A stretch of 16,865 bases of DNA from Fibrobacteraceae bacterium (GTDB lineage: Bacteria > Fibrobacterota > Fibrobacteria > Fibrobacterales > Fibrobacteraceae), in assembly GCA_021443045.1 (NCBI GenBank), contig JABUUT010000012.1, positions 18,961-35,825 on the forward strand, given 5' to 3'. This document shows, one piece after another, positions 5,536-11,830 of this stretch (the stretch's first letter is position 1; every line of letters begins with the position of its first letter). The translations under genes and the position numbers were made by a program. The notes under the pieces were generated by a model. It made no database searches. It worked only from the letters and a program-made list of their open reading frames with translations, and was not told the DNA's origin.

Positions 5536-7374
5536 TTAGTCTTCGTCATCTTCGGCTGGTCGCTTGGATTCTTGCTTGCGCTTAATGGGGTCCAATGTGT
5601 TCTTGCGGAGGCGGAGCACTTCTGGGGTAACTTCAATGCATTCATCATCGTTAATGAAGGTAACGCATTCTTCCAGGGTTAGGCGACGGTATGGAGTTAG
5701 TTGAATCATGTCGTCGGCAGACTTGGAACGCATGTTGGTTAGGTGTTTTCCCTTGGTAACATTCACGGTAATGTCCACATCGCGGTTGTGTTCACCTACA
5801 ATCATGCCAGGATAAACTTCGGCACCGGGGCCAATAACCAGGTAACCTCGGTCTTCCAGCTTGGAAAGGGCGTAGCTGGCGGCCTCACCAGGTTCCTTGG
5901 CTATGAGCACACCGTTGATGCGCACTGGAATTTCTCCCTTGTAGGGTTCGTAGTCTTTAAAGATGGACTGGCTAATGGCGTAACCCTTGGAAAGGGAAAG
6001 CAACTTGGGGCGAATACCGATGAGGCCTCGGGAAGGTACCAGATACTCCAGGGTAACGCGGTCGTTGTCGTCGGTAACCATGTTTACCATTTCGCCTTTG
6101 CGCTTGCCAATTTCTTCAATGCAGGCTCCACTGAATTCGCTGGGAACTTCCACCTTGAATTCTTCCACAGGTTCCAAAAGTTTGCCATTCTCGTCTTGCT
6201 TAAAGATTACCTGGGGGCTGCCAATGGTAAATTCGTAAAGTTCACGGCGCATGTTTTCGACCAGAATGGTAAGGTGCAGGATGCCTCGGCCAGAAACTTT
6301 GTAGGTGGAGGCTCCATCTACCTTTTCTACCAAGAGGGCTGGGTCGGCCATGTGGGCCCGTTCCAAGCGTTCCTGAAGTTGGTTGCCGGTCATGAATTTG
6401 CCACCGTACTTGCCTGCCAAGGGGGAGGTGTTTACGGTGAACAGCATGGAAATGGTTGGAGGGTCAATGTGGATGCGGGGAAGTGCCACCTGCTTTGTGG
6501 TGGAGCTTAAGGTATCGCCGATGTCGAAGTTGTCTAGACCGGCAACCAAGATGATGTCGCCTGGGCCTGCTTCTTCTACTGGTTGAGGGGTGAGGCCTTC
6601 GTAGCGGAGGATTTTTTGAATGCGGATGTTCTTGAATTTGTCGTTGGCCAGGGATTGGGAAACGGTGAGGCCTGGCTTGAATGTGCCTTGCTGCACGCGG
6701 CCTACGGCCAAGCGACCAAGGAAGCCGGAATATTCCAAGGATGCAATCTGCATGAGGGGTTCGCCATTGGGGTCGCCCTTGGGGGCGGGAATTCGCTCAA
6801 TGATTTTATCCATGAGAATGCTGAAGTCGCCGTCTTCGTCTTCCATTTCGGCACGACAAATGCCCTTGCGGCCAGAGCCGAACACCTTGTCAAAGTCCAA
6901 CTGTTCCTCGTTGGCATCCAGTTCGCAGAAAAGGTCGAAAACTTTGTCGAGGGCGCCATGGGGGTTACAGCCGTCGCGGTCTATTTTGTTGACCACCACT
7001 ATGGGCATAAGGCCCAATTCCAAGGCCTTTTGTGTAACAAAGCGGGTTTGTGCCATGGGGCCTTCAAAGGCATCCACAACCAGAAGAACGCCGTCTACGG
7101 TGCCAAGAACGCGTTCCACCTGACCACCAAAGTCGGCGTGGCCCGGGGTATCCACGATGTTTACGCGGTAGCCTTTGTACATTACGCTGGTGTTCTTGGA
7201 GAGAATGGTAATGCCCCGTTCCCTTTCCAAGTTGTCGGAGTCCATTACGCGTTCGTTAACTTCTTCTGTTTCACGGAAGGTTCCGCACTGCTTGAGGAGT
7301 TGGTCAACCAAGGTTGTTTTACCGTGGTCAACGTGGGCAATAATGGCGACGTTTCTGATTTTTGATTGATCCAT
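5536..7374 (-). CDS. typA: Ribosome-binding GTPase TypA/BipA
   Basis: TypA is a translational GTPase of the EF-G/LepA superfamily that binds ribosomes and affects subunit assembly and stress or cold growth. The 612-aa product has the standard family length. The G domain shows G1 HVDHGKTT (14-21), the TypA signature MDSDNLERERGIT with the switch-I Thr (T56), G3 DTPGH (75-79) and G4 NKID (129-132); the G5 loop reads FGSGRKG rather than the usual SA-x form. Domain II, the EF-G-like domains (EEFKVEVPSEFSGA...) and the TypA-specific C-terminal part (RGLIGIR, ITVNVTKGKHLTNMRSK) all follow. It ends with a short acidic tail (AEDDED). I prefer the ATG at 7374 over an upstream in-frame start at 7407 because MDQSKIRNVAIIAHVDHGK is the normal opening. 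ruvX lies divergently 86 bp away. Confidence 0.97.
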   Translation of the reverse strand: MDQSKIRNVAIIAHVDHGKTTLVDQLLKQCGTFRETEEVNERVMDSDNLERERGITILSKNTSVMYKGYRVNIVDTPGHADFGGQVERVLGTVDGVLLVVDAFEGPMAQTRFVTQKALELGLMPIVVVNKIDRDGCNPHGALDKVFDLFCELDANEEQLDFDKVFGSGRKGICRAEMEDEDGDFSILMDKIIERIPAPKGDPNGEPLMQIASLEYSGFLGRLAVGRVQQGTFKPGLTVSQSLANDKFKNIRIQKILRYEGLTPQPVEEAGPGDIILVAGLDNFDIGDTLSSTTKQVALPRIHIDPPTISMLFTVNTSPLAGKYGGKFMTGNQLQERLERAHMADPALLVEKVDGASTYKVSGRGILHLTILVENMRRELYEFTIGSPQVIFKQDENGKLLEPVEEFKVEVPSEFSGACIEEIGKRKGEMVNMVTDDNDRVTLEYLVPSRGLIGIRPKLLSLSKGYAISQSIFKDYEPYKGEIPVRINGVLIAKEPGEAASYALSKLEDRGYLVIGPGAEVYPGMIVGEHNRDVDITVNVTKGKHLTNMRSKSADDMIQLTPYRRLTLEECVTFINDDECIEVTPEVLRLRKNTLDPIKRKQESKRPAEDDED

Positions 7375-7447
7375 ACATTTCTTCTTTTTTAAGTTTTTCG
7401 GGGGCAAATTTAGTAAAATACTTATAGGTTTTCAATGAAAAAGGAGC

Positions 7448-7455
7448 TATATTTG
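7448..7455 (+). promoter_or_regulatory. -7 promoter element of ruvX, near-leaderless
   Basis: TATATTTG is an exact match to TA-N2-TTTG and ends 5 nt before the ruvX ATG at 7461, so the transcript would have almost no 5' leader. An AAGGAG at 7441-7446 lies just upstream of the box; if transcription starts after the box, that SD-like string would not be in the mRNA. Confidence 0.55.
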
Positions 7456-7460
7456 GAACC

Positions 7461-7877
7461 ATGAAGAATTATTTGGGCATAGATTATGGGGAACATCGGG
7501 TGGGAATAGCCTATGCCGATTCCGAGCTCCGTTTTGCTTTTGCCCGAGAAACGATAGACCAGAAGACGACAAATTTGTGGGAACGCCTTGATTTTTTGGT
7601 TAAAATGAACAAGGTGGACGAATTTGTGGTGGGAATGCCCTATCACCCCGATGGTCGTCAAAATGGCAAAAATGTGGTGGTGGAAAAATTTGTGGAAGAC
7701 CTTGGGGAACGGTTTCCGGGAAAAAAAATCAACACCCAGGATGAATCTTATTCCAGCGTGGAGGCCCAGCAGCAGACTTCTTACATGAGCAAAAAAAAGA
7801 AGAAAAACAACAAAGATATTATCGATAGGGTGGCTGCCAGCATTATTCTACAGAGCTGGCTGGACGAAAACCCCTGA
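7461..7877 (+). CDS. ruvX: RuvX/YqgF-type putative Holliday junction resolvase / pre-16S rRNA nuclease
   Basis: The 138-aa product has the RNase H-like fold and standard length of the YqgF family, linked to 16S rRNA 5'-end maturation and proposed to resolve Holliday junctions. It shows YLGIDYGEHRVGIAYAD (4-20) with metal-binding D8, FVVGMPYHPDG (55-65), the DE pair in QDESYSSVEAQ (94-95), and IIDRVAASIILQSWLD (120-135) with D122. A lysine-rich loop (KKKKKNNK, about 111-118) precedes the last helix and is encoded by an A-rich run that includes eight consecutive A's. It is divergent from typA. The downstream receiver-like gene begins 23 nt later with its own promoter box. Confidence 0.93.
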   Translation: MKNYLGIDYGEHRVGIAYADSELRFAFARETIDQKTTNLWERLDFLVKMNKVDEFVVGMPYHPDGRQNGKNVVVEKFVEDLGERFPGKKINTQDESYSSVEAQQQTSYMSKKKKKNNKDIIDRVAASIILQSWLDENP

Positions 7878-7885
7878 TTTTTTAT

Positions 7886-7893
7886 TATATTTG
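7886..7893 (+). promoter_or_regulatory. -7 promoter element of the receiver-like gene
   Basis: TATATTTG matches TA-N2-TTTG exactly and ends 7 nt before the ATG at 7901, just after a T-rich stretch (gattttttat). A GGAG at 7893-7896 could serve as SD only if transcription starts further upstream, for example by read-through from ruvX. Both modes may operate. Confidence 0.55.
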
Positions 7894-7900
7894 GAGCATT

Positions 7901-8383
7901 ATGGCAAAAGAACGCGATTTAGAAGATTTAGAAGACGAAGAAATGGACGATGCTTCCCTCGACAATTTTGATGAGGAAGACGGTTTTTCGTTAGGTGAAG
8001 GTGATGACCAGGAAGCTCCCATTGTGCGGGATTACAGTACTCGCCGCATTTTGATTTGGGAAGAAGACGAGGTGCGTCGCAACGCCTGCCTGGAAGTTTT
8101 GTCGGATTTAATGGTGGGAGCCACCTTTAAAGCGGTTGCCACAGAAGATGAGGCTTTGGCTCAGTTGGATGAAGATGACTGGGACACTTTTGTGGTTGAC
8201 TTTTACACCGAAGGGGTTTCTTCCAGCGACTTTATAAAGCGCGTAAACAACTACCCCGGTTCTATTCTGGTAGCCCTTTCCATGGGCCCTCTCACCCTGC
8301 CGGATGAAAGGGAACCTGCAAAAACGGAATTGCTCCGTCGCTTGTTTGACATGGAAAAGTCCAACAGCCAGATTCGTGCCTAA
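7901..8383 (+). CDS. Acidic protein with degenerate response-regulator receiver domain
   Basis: The 160-aa protein starts with a strongly acidic, presumably disordered segment (residues 4-40, mostly Asp/Glu). Residues 48-150 read as a CheY-like alternation of strands and helices: RRILIWEEDE (acidic pocket candidates E54, E55, D56), helix EVRRNACLEVLSD, strand FKAVATED, DTFVVDFY with D100 at the phospho-acceptor position, and ILVALSMG at the switch Thr/Ser strand. The conserved Lys after the last strand is not evident (PLTLPDEREPAKTE) and no output domain follows, so it may be a pseudo-receiver or a single-domain partner protein. No histidine kinase is adjacent. It lies 23 nt after ruvX. The receiver call is inferred from pattern, not an alignment. 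Confidence 0.75.
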   Translation: MAKERDLEDLEDEEMDDASLDNFDEEDGFSLGEGDDQEAPIVRDYSTRRILIWEEDEVRRNACLEVLSDLMVGATFKAVATEDEALAQLDEDDWDTFVVDFYTEGVSSSDFIKRVNNYPGSILVALSMGPLTLPDEREPAKTELLRRLFDMEKSNSQIRA

Positions 8384-8389
8384 AAGTGC

Positions 8390-8409
8390 GGAATCTGGAT
8401 ATTCCTTTT
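8390..8409. terminator. Weak hairpin between two convergent genes
   Basis: GGAAT-ctggat-ATTCC (8390-8405) is followed by TTTT on the plus strand, and the minus strand also has a TTTT a few bases beyond its copy. It fills the 24-nt gap between the receiver-like gene and the lamin-tail lipoprotein. The stem is only 5 bp, so efficiency is doubtful. Confidence 0.35.
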
Positions 8410-9622
8410 ACAAGGCTCCTGGTGTGGGAGCCTTAATTGTCCAGCTTGCGGAGTCGGCCCTTTGCGCCCACTTTTCAATGTTCAGTTGGGAACTCCTGGC
8501 GTTGGAATTGGTGGTGCCTGCCACAGGAATAGTTTGAACATGGATGGAATCGGGTTTTCCGTAGTACAGGGAGTCGATGAGAATGCCGTTGCACTGGATT
8601 ACGATGTTTCCCTTGTCGTTGGTTAGGGGTATCCATTTTTCCGTGTTTTTGAATGAGTCGGGGGCTTTGCTGGAGATGTCACCGAGAACTACAAAAGACT
8701 TTGGTGCTGCTTGGATGTCTTTTACCCACACACCATCGGATTCCTTGGACGATTTTCCGTAGGAGCAATTTTTAAGGGACAATGTGTCCAGGGTGCCGTT
8801 GTACAGTTCAATGAATTCGTATTGTGTGGAATCGGAAGCTTGGGGAGCGGTGAAGAATTCGGTGATAACGAGTTCGCCAAATTCGGGAACTCGGGGACGC
8901 CCTGCCGGAATTAGTGATTCTACTTCCAGTTTTACCTCGGCGGCAACTTGTATGGACAGTTGCACCTTGTCGCGGAGGGACTCTATTTCTAGTTGGGGAA
9001 CCGGGGTGTCTTCGTTAAAGAGAAGGGTGTCTTTAATGCTGTAGATGCAGTCGCCGGCCTTGTCTTGTAGTTCCACGAGAATTTGGTATTCCACACCTAG
9101 GGCCAGATTGTCGCTGACAAATATGCCATTGTCTCCTTCAAAACTCATTTGGTATTGGTAGGTTTCTTTGGAACTTTTTAATGTCATAAGGCCTGATTCT
9201 ATACCGGCCTTGTTGCCAAACCCCAACGGAATGCGAATGTAGATGAAGCCAATAAGGGCATGCATTTGAATTTGAAGCTGGGTGTTTTCGCCGGCCTTGA
9301 GGGGTGTTTCCACTTCGCCTGTTTGCATCAGGGTGCCGTTGGCGTAGAGTTTTGCCTTGAAAATACAGTTGTTCGACGGAAAAAGGTCAAACTGGAAGTT
9401 TGTTTTTTTAGTGGATTGAACAAGATGGAGGGTGTCGGCACCGAAAATATCCAGCACAATGCTGTCGAGAATGGGCGTTTGTGCGTAGTCTAGGGCTAGG
9501 GAAACTTGGGCCATGTCGGTTTCGACGATGTTTGTGACGGATTCGGTTTTGTCACTTTGGCTGCACGCGGTAAGTGCTGCGGCTGTCAAAAATGCAAAAA
9601 TTCCGAGAGAACGTGGACTCAT
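8408..9622 (-). CDS. Lipoprotein with C-terminal lamin-tail domain
   Basis: The 404-aa product has a lipoprotein signal peptide with lipobox ALTAC (acylated C20). Residues 35-240 form a beta-rich region of no recognised family (repeated strands such as VSLALDY, IVLDIF, YIRIPLGFG, QILVELQDK). Residues 248-404 match a lamin-tail domain (LTD): GELVITEFF opening, YEFIELYNGT, LSLKNCSYG, FVVLGD and a closing W-x-x-x-APTPGAL. LTDs in bacteria occur on exported proteins and nucleases and are thought to aid surface or envelope attachment; no catalytic domain is present here. The start at 9622 is fixed by a near-perfect AGGAGG 5-10 nt upstream. It ends convergently to the receiver-like gene. Membrane-anchored envelope or surface protein, role unknown. 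Confidence 0.88.
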   Translation of the reverse strand: MSPRSLGIFAFLTAAALTACSQSDKTESVTNIVETDMAQVSLALDYAQTPILDSIVLDIFGADTLHLVQSTKKTNFQFDLFPSNNCIFKAKLYANGTLMQTGEVETPLKAGENTQLQIQMHALIGFIYIRIPLGFGNKAGIESGLMTLKSSKETYQYQMSFEGDNGIFVSDNLALGVEYQILVELQDKAGDCIYSIKDTLLFNEDTPVPQLEIESLRDKVQLSIQVAAEVKLEVESLIPAGRPRVPEFGELVITEFFTAPQASDSTQYEFIELYNGTLDTLSLKNCSYGKSSKESDGVWVKDIQAAPKSFVVLGDISSKAPDSFKNTEKWIPLTNDKGNIVIQCNGILIDSLYYGKPDSIHVQTIPVAGTTNSNARSSQLNIEKWAQRADSASWTIKAPTPGAL

Positions 9623-9626
9623 AAAA

Positions 9627-9632
9627 CCTCCT
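9627..9632 (-). promoter_or_regulatory. Strong ribosome binding site of the lamin-tail lipoprotein
   Basis: Read on the minus strand, AGGAGG precedes the ATG at 9622 by about 4 nt. It is the clearest Shine-Dalgarno match in the window; several other genes here have none. Confidence 0.75.
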
Positions 9633-9737
9633 GTGTTTGGGTGTAGTCCATAGAGTACCAGAGGAATTTCTGGAAGCTCTTGTTCTATAGACGGATTTTT
9701 TTGAAAAACGAGTATTTTGGGGTGCTTTTTTTGGGGG

Positions 9738-10178
9738 TTACCGTTTGCTTTGGCTTAGCTTTTCGGAGCACATTTTGTGTTGCCGTAGAATTTTGACTAG
9801 GGCACTGGGACTAATGTTGAATGCGGCTGCTGCTGCCTTGGTGTCTCCATTTTTAGCAGCCATAATGTCAAAAACGTGGGCTACAAAGAGGGGGAACAGG
9901 GGGTTGCTGGGTTGAATGTGCCCGTTGCTGCCGGGAAAGGGTATTTCAATTTCTGGAGGGGTTTCTCGAATTTGTAAGGCGAGGGCCATTTGCATTCGGT
10001 GCAATGCATGGACCTTATTTTCTTTGGCGCTCCTGCTTTCTACGGAACGAATTTCTAAATTATAGGGCGCAAGGGTGAGCGAAACGCCTGTGTTGGTTTT
10101 GTTGCGGTGTTGCCCACCGGGACCCTTACCTTGAAATCCTTTCAAGGAACAGGCTCTTAAAAGCTCATCTAAACTCAT
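9738..10178 (-). CDS. Peptide chain release factor-like protein (GGQ), with HTH-like tail
   Basis: The 146-aa product holds the RF-1-type catalytic domain only. GKGPGGQHRNKTNTGVSL (about 18-35) contains the GGQ tripeptide (21-23) that promotes peptidyl-tRNA hydrolysis on the ribosome, followed by the expected SRSAKENKVHALHRMQMALA helix. Stop-codon recognition domains of RF1/RF2 are missing, as in ArfB-like and other small RF-family rescue factors. The C-terminal part is not the basic ArfB tail: NGDTKAAAAAFNISPSALVKILRQHKM looks like a small helix-turn-helix. A rescue or quality-control role is inferred. I prefer the start at 10178 (MSLDELLRAC); an in-frame ATG at 10202 would add eight residues and overlap the divergent gene's start. 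Its stop (9738-9740) lies about 115 nt before the next minus-strand gene. Confidence 0.85.
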   Translation of the reverse strand: MSLDELLRACSLKGFQGKGPGGQHRNKTNTGVSLTLAPYNLEIRSVESRSAKENKVHALHRMQMALALQIRETPPEIEIPFPGSNGHIQPSNPLFPLFVAHVFDIMAAKNGDTKAAAAAFNISPSALVKILRQHKMCSEKLSQSKR

Positions 10179-10196
10179 TCTAAGATAGGTATCGCG

Positions 10197-10202
10197 ATGC
10201 AT
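10197..10202. other. ATGCAT palindrome shared by two divergent candidate starts
   Basis: The plus-strand lipoprotein starts at 10197. The minus-strand release-factor-like frame has its most upstream ATG at 10202, so one palindromic hexamer supplies both ATGs. If the minus-strand protein really starts at 10178, the gap between genes is 18 nt and its leader must come from inside the lipoprotein gene. Confidence 0.5.
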
Positions 10203-10916
10203 GTACTAAAAAATAACATTGTTTGTGCTTTTGTGGCACTGATGCTCTGTGTTTTTGCTGGCTGCGCTGGTTCGGGTAATGGAAGCGCTGCGGGGCAGGA
10301 AAATTTGGCGGCTGCAAAGAATGCCCAGTTTGCCGGCCAGGCTCAAGACAAGCAGGCTTTGTTGGAGCAGACTTTCGCAGGTTTTATTGCCGGAATTCAG
10401 AATGGGATTTCTGCCGATGACATGCTGGAATTTTTAACCGATACCTCTGAATACTGGCTGGATACATTGGATGTTCATGCTCGGTTGTACACCGAGGCAG
10501 AATTGGATACATGCCAGTTTTTTGAAGTGTATGCCATTTTGATGTACCGGCTTTTTGAAAGAGAGCATTTGTGGGAAGTGCAAGAAGATAAAATGTTGAA
10601 TTTGCTGCTTTCTAAGAGTGGCATGGTGGATAAATTGACAAGCCTTCAACTTGGCCCCATGAAAATAAAGAATGACCGTGGAAGCGTGGGCCTAGCCAAG
10701 AGCCCCGAGGTTCCCATAATGCTGTGGGAATGGGATGACTCCAGTTGGAAATTGGATTTGGTGGAGACCATGCCTTTGATTACAAAGGGAATAGAATCTA
10801 TTGCTGTAAAGAAAAATTGGAGCAACAAGAAGTTGGCCCTGTATTGGGTGGAAAAAGAATACCACATGAGCTATTCCCGCTTGGATAGTTCTCTTTTTGA
10901 ACCTATTTCTTTTTAG
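10197..10916 (+). CDS. Lipoprotein of unknown function, first gene of the PorU block
   Basis: The 239-aa product has a lipoprotein signal (MHVLKNNIVCAFVALMLCVFAGC, C23 acylated) followed by a Gly/Ala/Gln-rich spacer (24-50). The remaining domain starts with helices (ALLEQTFAGFIAGIQNGISADDMLEFL...) and ends with WDDSSWKLDLVETMP and a Tyr/Trp-rich tail. The helix-then-W.lDl order is reminiscent of NTF2/SnoaL-like or DUF4878-type lipoproteins, but this is a weak resemblance. The start codon lies within ATGCAT, shared with the divergent gene, and no clear Shine-Dalgarno sequence is visible. The next gene starts 40 nt after the stop and the orientation and spacing suggest an operon reaching 16777. 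The stop codon TAG is the first triplet of an 11-bp tandem repeat. Confidence 0.82.
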   Translation: MHVLKNNIVCAFVALMLCVFAGCAGSGNGSAAGQENLAAAKNAQFAGQAQDKQALLEQTFAGFIAGIQNGISADDMLEFLTDTSEYWLDTLDVHARLYTEAELDTCQFFEVYAILMYRLFEREHLWEVQEDKMLNLLLSKSGMVDKLTSLQLGPMKIKNDRGSVGLAKSPEVPIMLWEWDDSSWKLDLVETMPLITKGIESIAVKKNWSNKKLALYWVEKEYHMSYSRLDSSLFEPISF

Positions 10917-10946
10917 AGGTGCCCTAGAGGTGTCTTAGAGGCAACT
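10914..10946 (+). repeat. Three 11-bp tandem units after the lipoprotein stop
   Basis: The units are TAGAGGTGCCC, TAGAGGTGTCT and TAGAGGCAACT. The stop codon of the lipoprotein gene begins the first unit. The AGAGG in each unit resembles a ribosome binding site, but the nearest copy is 16-17 nt before the next ATG at 10957, a longer spacing than usual. Confidence 0.75.
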
Positions 10947-10956
10947 GATTTTTAAA

Positions 10957-11808
10957 ATGCTTAAGTTATTAAAAATTGTATTTCTACTAGTGGCTTTTTT
11001 TACCTCCACCGGGCTTTGTGGAAAACGGGTTCCCTATGGAGTGGTTGGCTCTGCAAAACCCTTTGATAGCGGGCGGCTTTTTGCGGTTCTTGATTCGGTA
11101 GGCCAAAGCTCCAGCTGGTTTGAATGGGATGATCAGGGGGCTCAGGACCCCTCTGTTTTGGCAGTTGTAAAGGCCAGGAATTTAAAAGACAATATTGAAA
11201 TGGTGTGGGTGATGACCAACAGGGAAAAACCTTTGGTGGCCTTGCTGGAAAAAAGGGGGAGTGGTGAGGAGCTATGCTTTTTTGAAGTGGATAAAATGGA
11301 TGGAAAGCCGGTGATGCTTAAGATGAATGTTCCCATGAATCCCGAAAAGATTTTTAGGGATTATAAACAAATTAACTCAAATACCTTTGTGCACTTGGAT
11401 AAGCCAAACCTTAAGGTTTCTATTACTGAAAAACGGTTGCGTTTTACCTACGACAATCCAGATGGTTCTCCTTTAACCTATGACCCTGAGTTTTCAAAGC
11501 GGTCTCTTCCCGAAAAAAAGGCCATGGTGCAGGGTTTTAAGGATTATATGGAATATGAGTATTCCTTGATGCTTAGGGCCTTTATTGGTTCTACCCGAAA
11601 CTTGTTCAACTGGCAGCCTTGGCACTGGTATATGCCTGCCTGGAATAAAAATTATATGATTTCGGAACCGGAAATTCTGGGGATTTTATCTCAGGGAAGG
11701 GCTCCTGGTTTTATTACTGTTTTTAAGGCCAAGTGTGTGGGTGGCGAAATGGTTGAATTCAGAACCGATGGCAACGGTTTTTCGGAAATGAGCATTACCC
11801 TTCCATAG
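10957..11808 (+). CDS. Sec-exported hypothetical protein, second gene of the PorU block
   Basis: The 283-aa product begins with a clear signal peptide (MLKLLKIVFLLVAFFTSTGLCG, cleaved near residue 20-22). The mature region contains mixed strands and an aromatic-rich stretch near residues 211-235 (NLFNWQPWHWYMPAWNKNYM). Three cysteines are present, including the one in the signal region. I recognise no family, and the LC-G at the signal end is not a proper lipobox. The start is the only sensible one: ATG directly before a basic and hydrophobic N-terminus. It sits 40 nt after a lipoprotein gene and 22 nt before the porU-like gene, so a partner role in the same envelope process is plausible but unproven. 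Confidence 0.8.
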   Translation: MLKLLKIVFLLVAFFTSTGLCGKRVPYGVVGSAKPFDSGRLFAVLDSVGQSSSWFEWDDQGAQDPSVLAVVKARNLKDNIEMVWVMTNREKPLVALLEKRGSGEELCFFEVDKMDGKPVMLKMNVPMNPEKIFRDYKQINSNTFVHLDKPNLKVSITEKRLRFTYDNPDGSPLTYDPEFSKRSLPEKKAMVQGFKDYMEYEYSLMLRAFIGSTRNLFNWQPWHWYMPAWNKNYMISEPEILGILSQGRAPGFITVFKAKCVGGEMVEFRTDGNGFSEMSITLP

Positions 11809-11830
11809 GCTTTTTTACTATTTTTCTTTT

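Noticed and set aside
5743..7365. Long plus-strand open frames antisense to typA (255, 260 and 167 codons)
   Set aside because: They mirror the codon pattern of typA, whose motifs are complete on the minus strand; the products have no domain logic, signal or ribosome binding site.
7791..7812. A-rich run with eight consecutive A's in ruvX as a possible programmed frameshift site
   Set aside because: The zero frame continues to the conserved IIDRVAASIILQ motif and normal family length, so no frameshift is needed.
8412..8434. 8-bp hairpin (aaggctcc/ggagcctt) at the end of the lamin-tail lipoprotein gene
   Set aside because: It is coding (APTPGAL), a common LTD ending, and lacks a T-run on either strand, so the palindrome is probably incidental.
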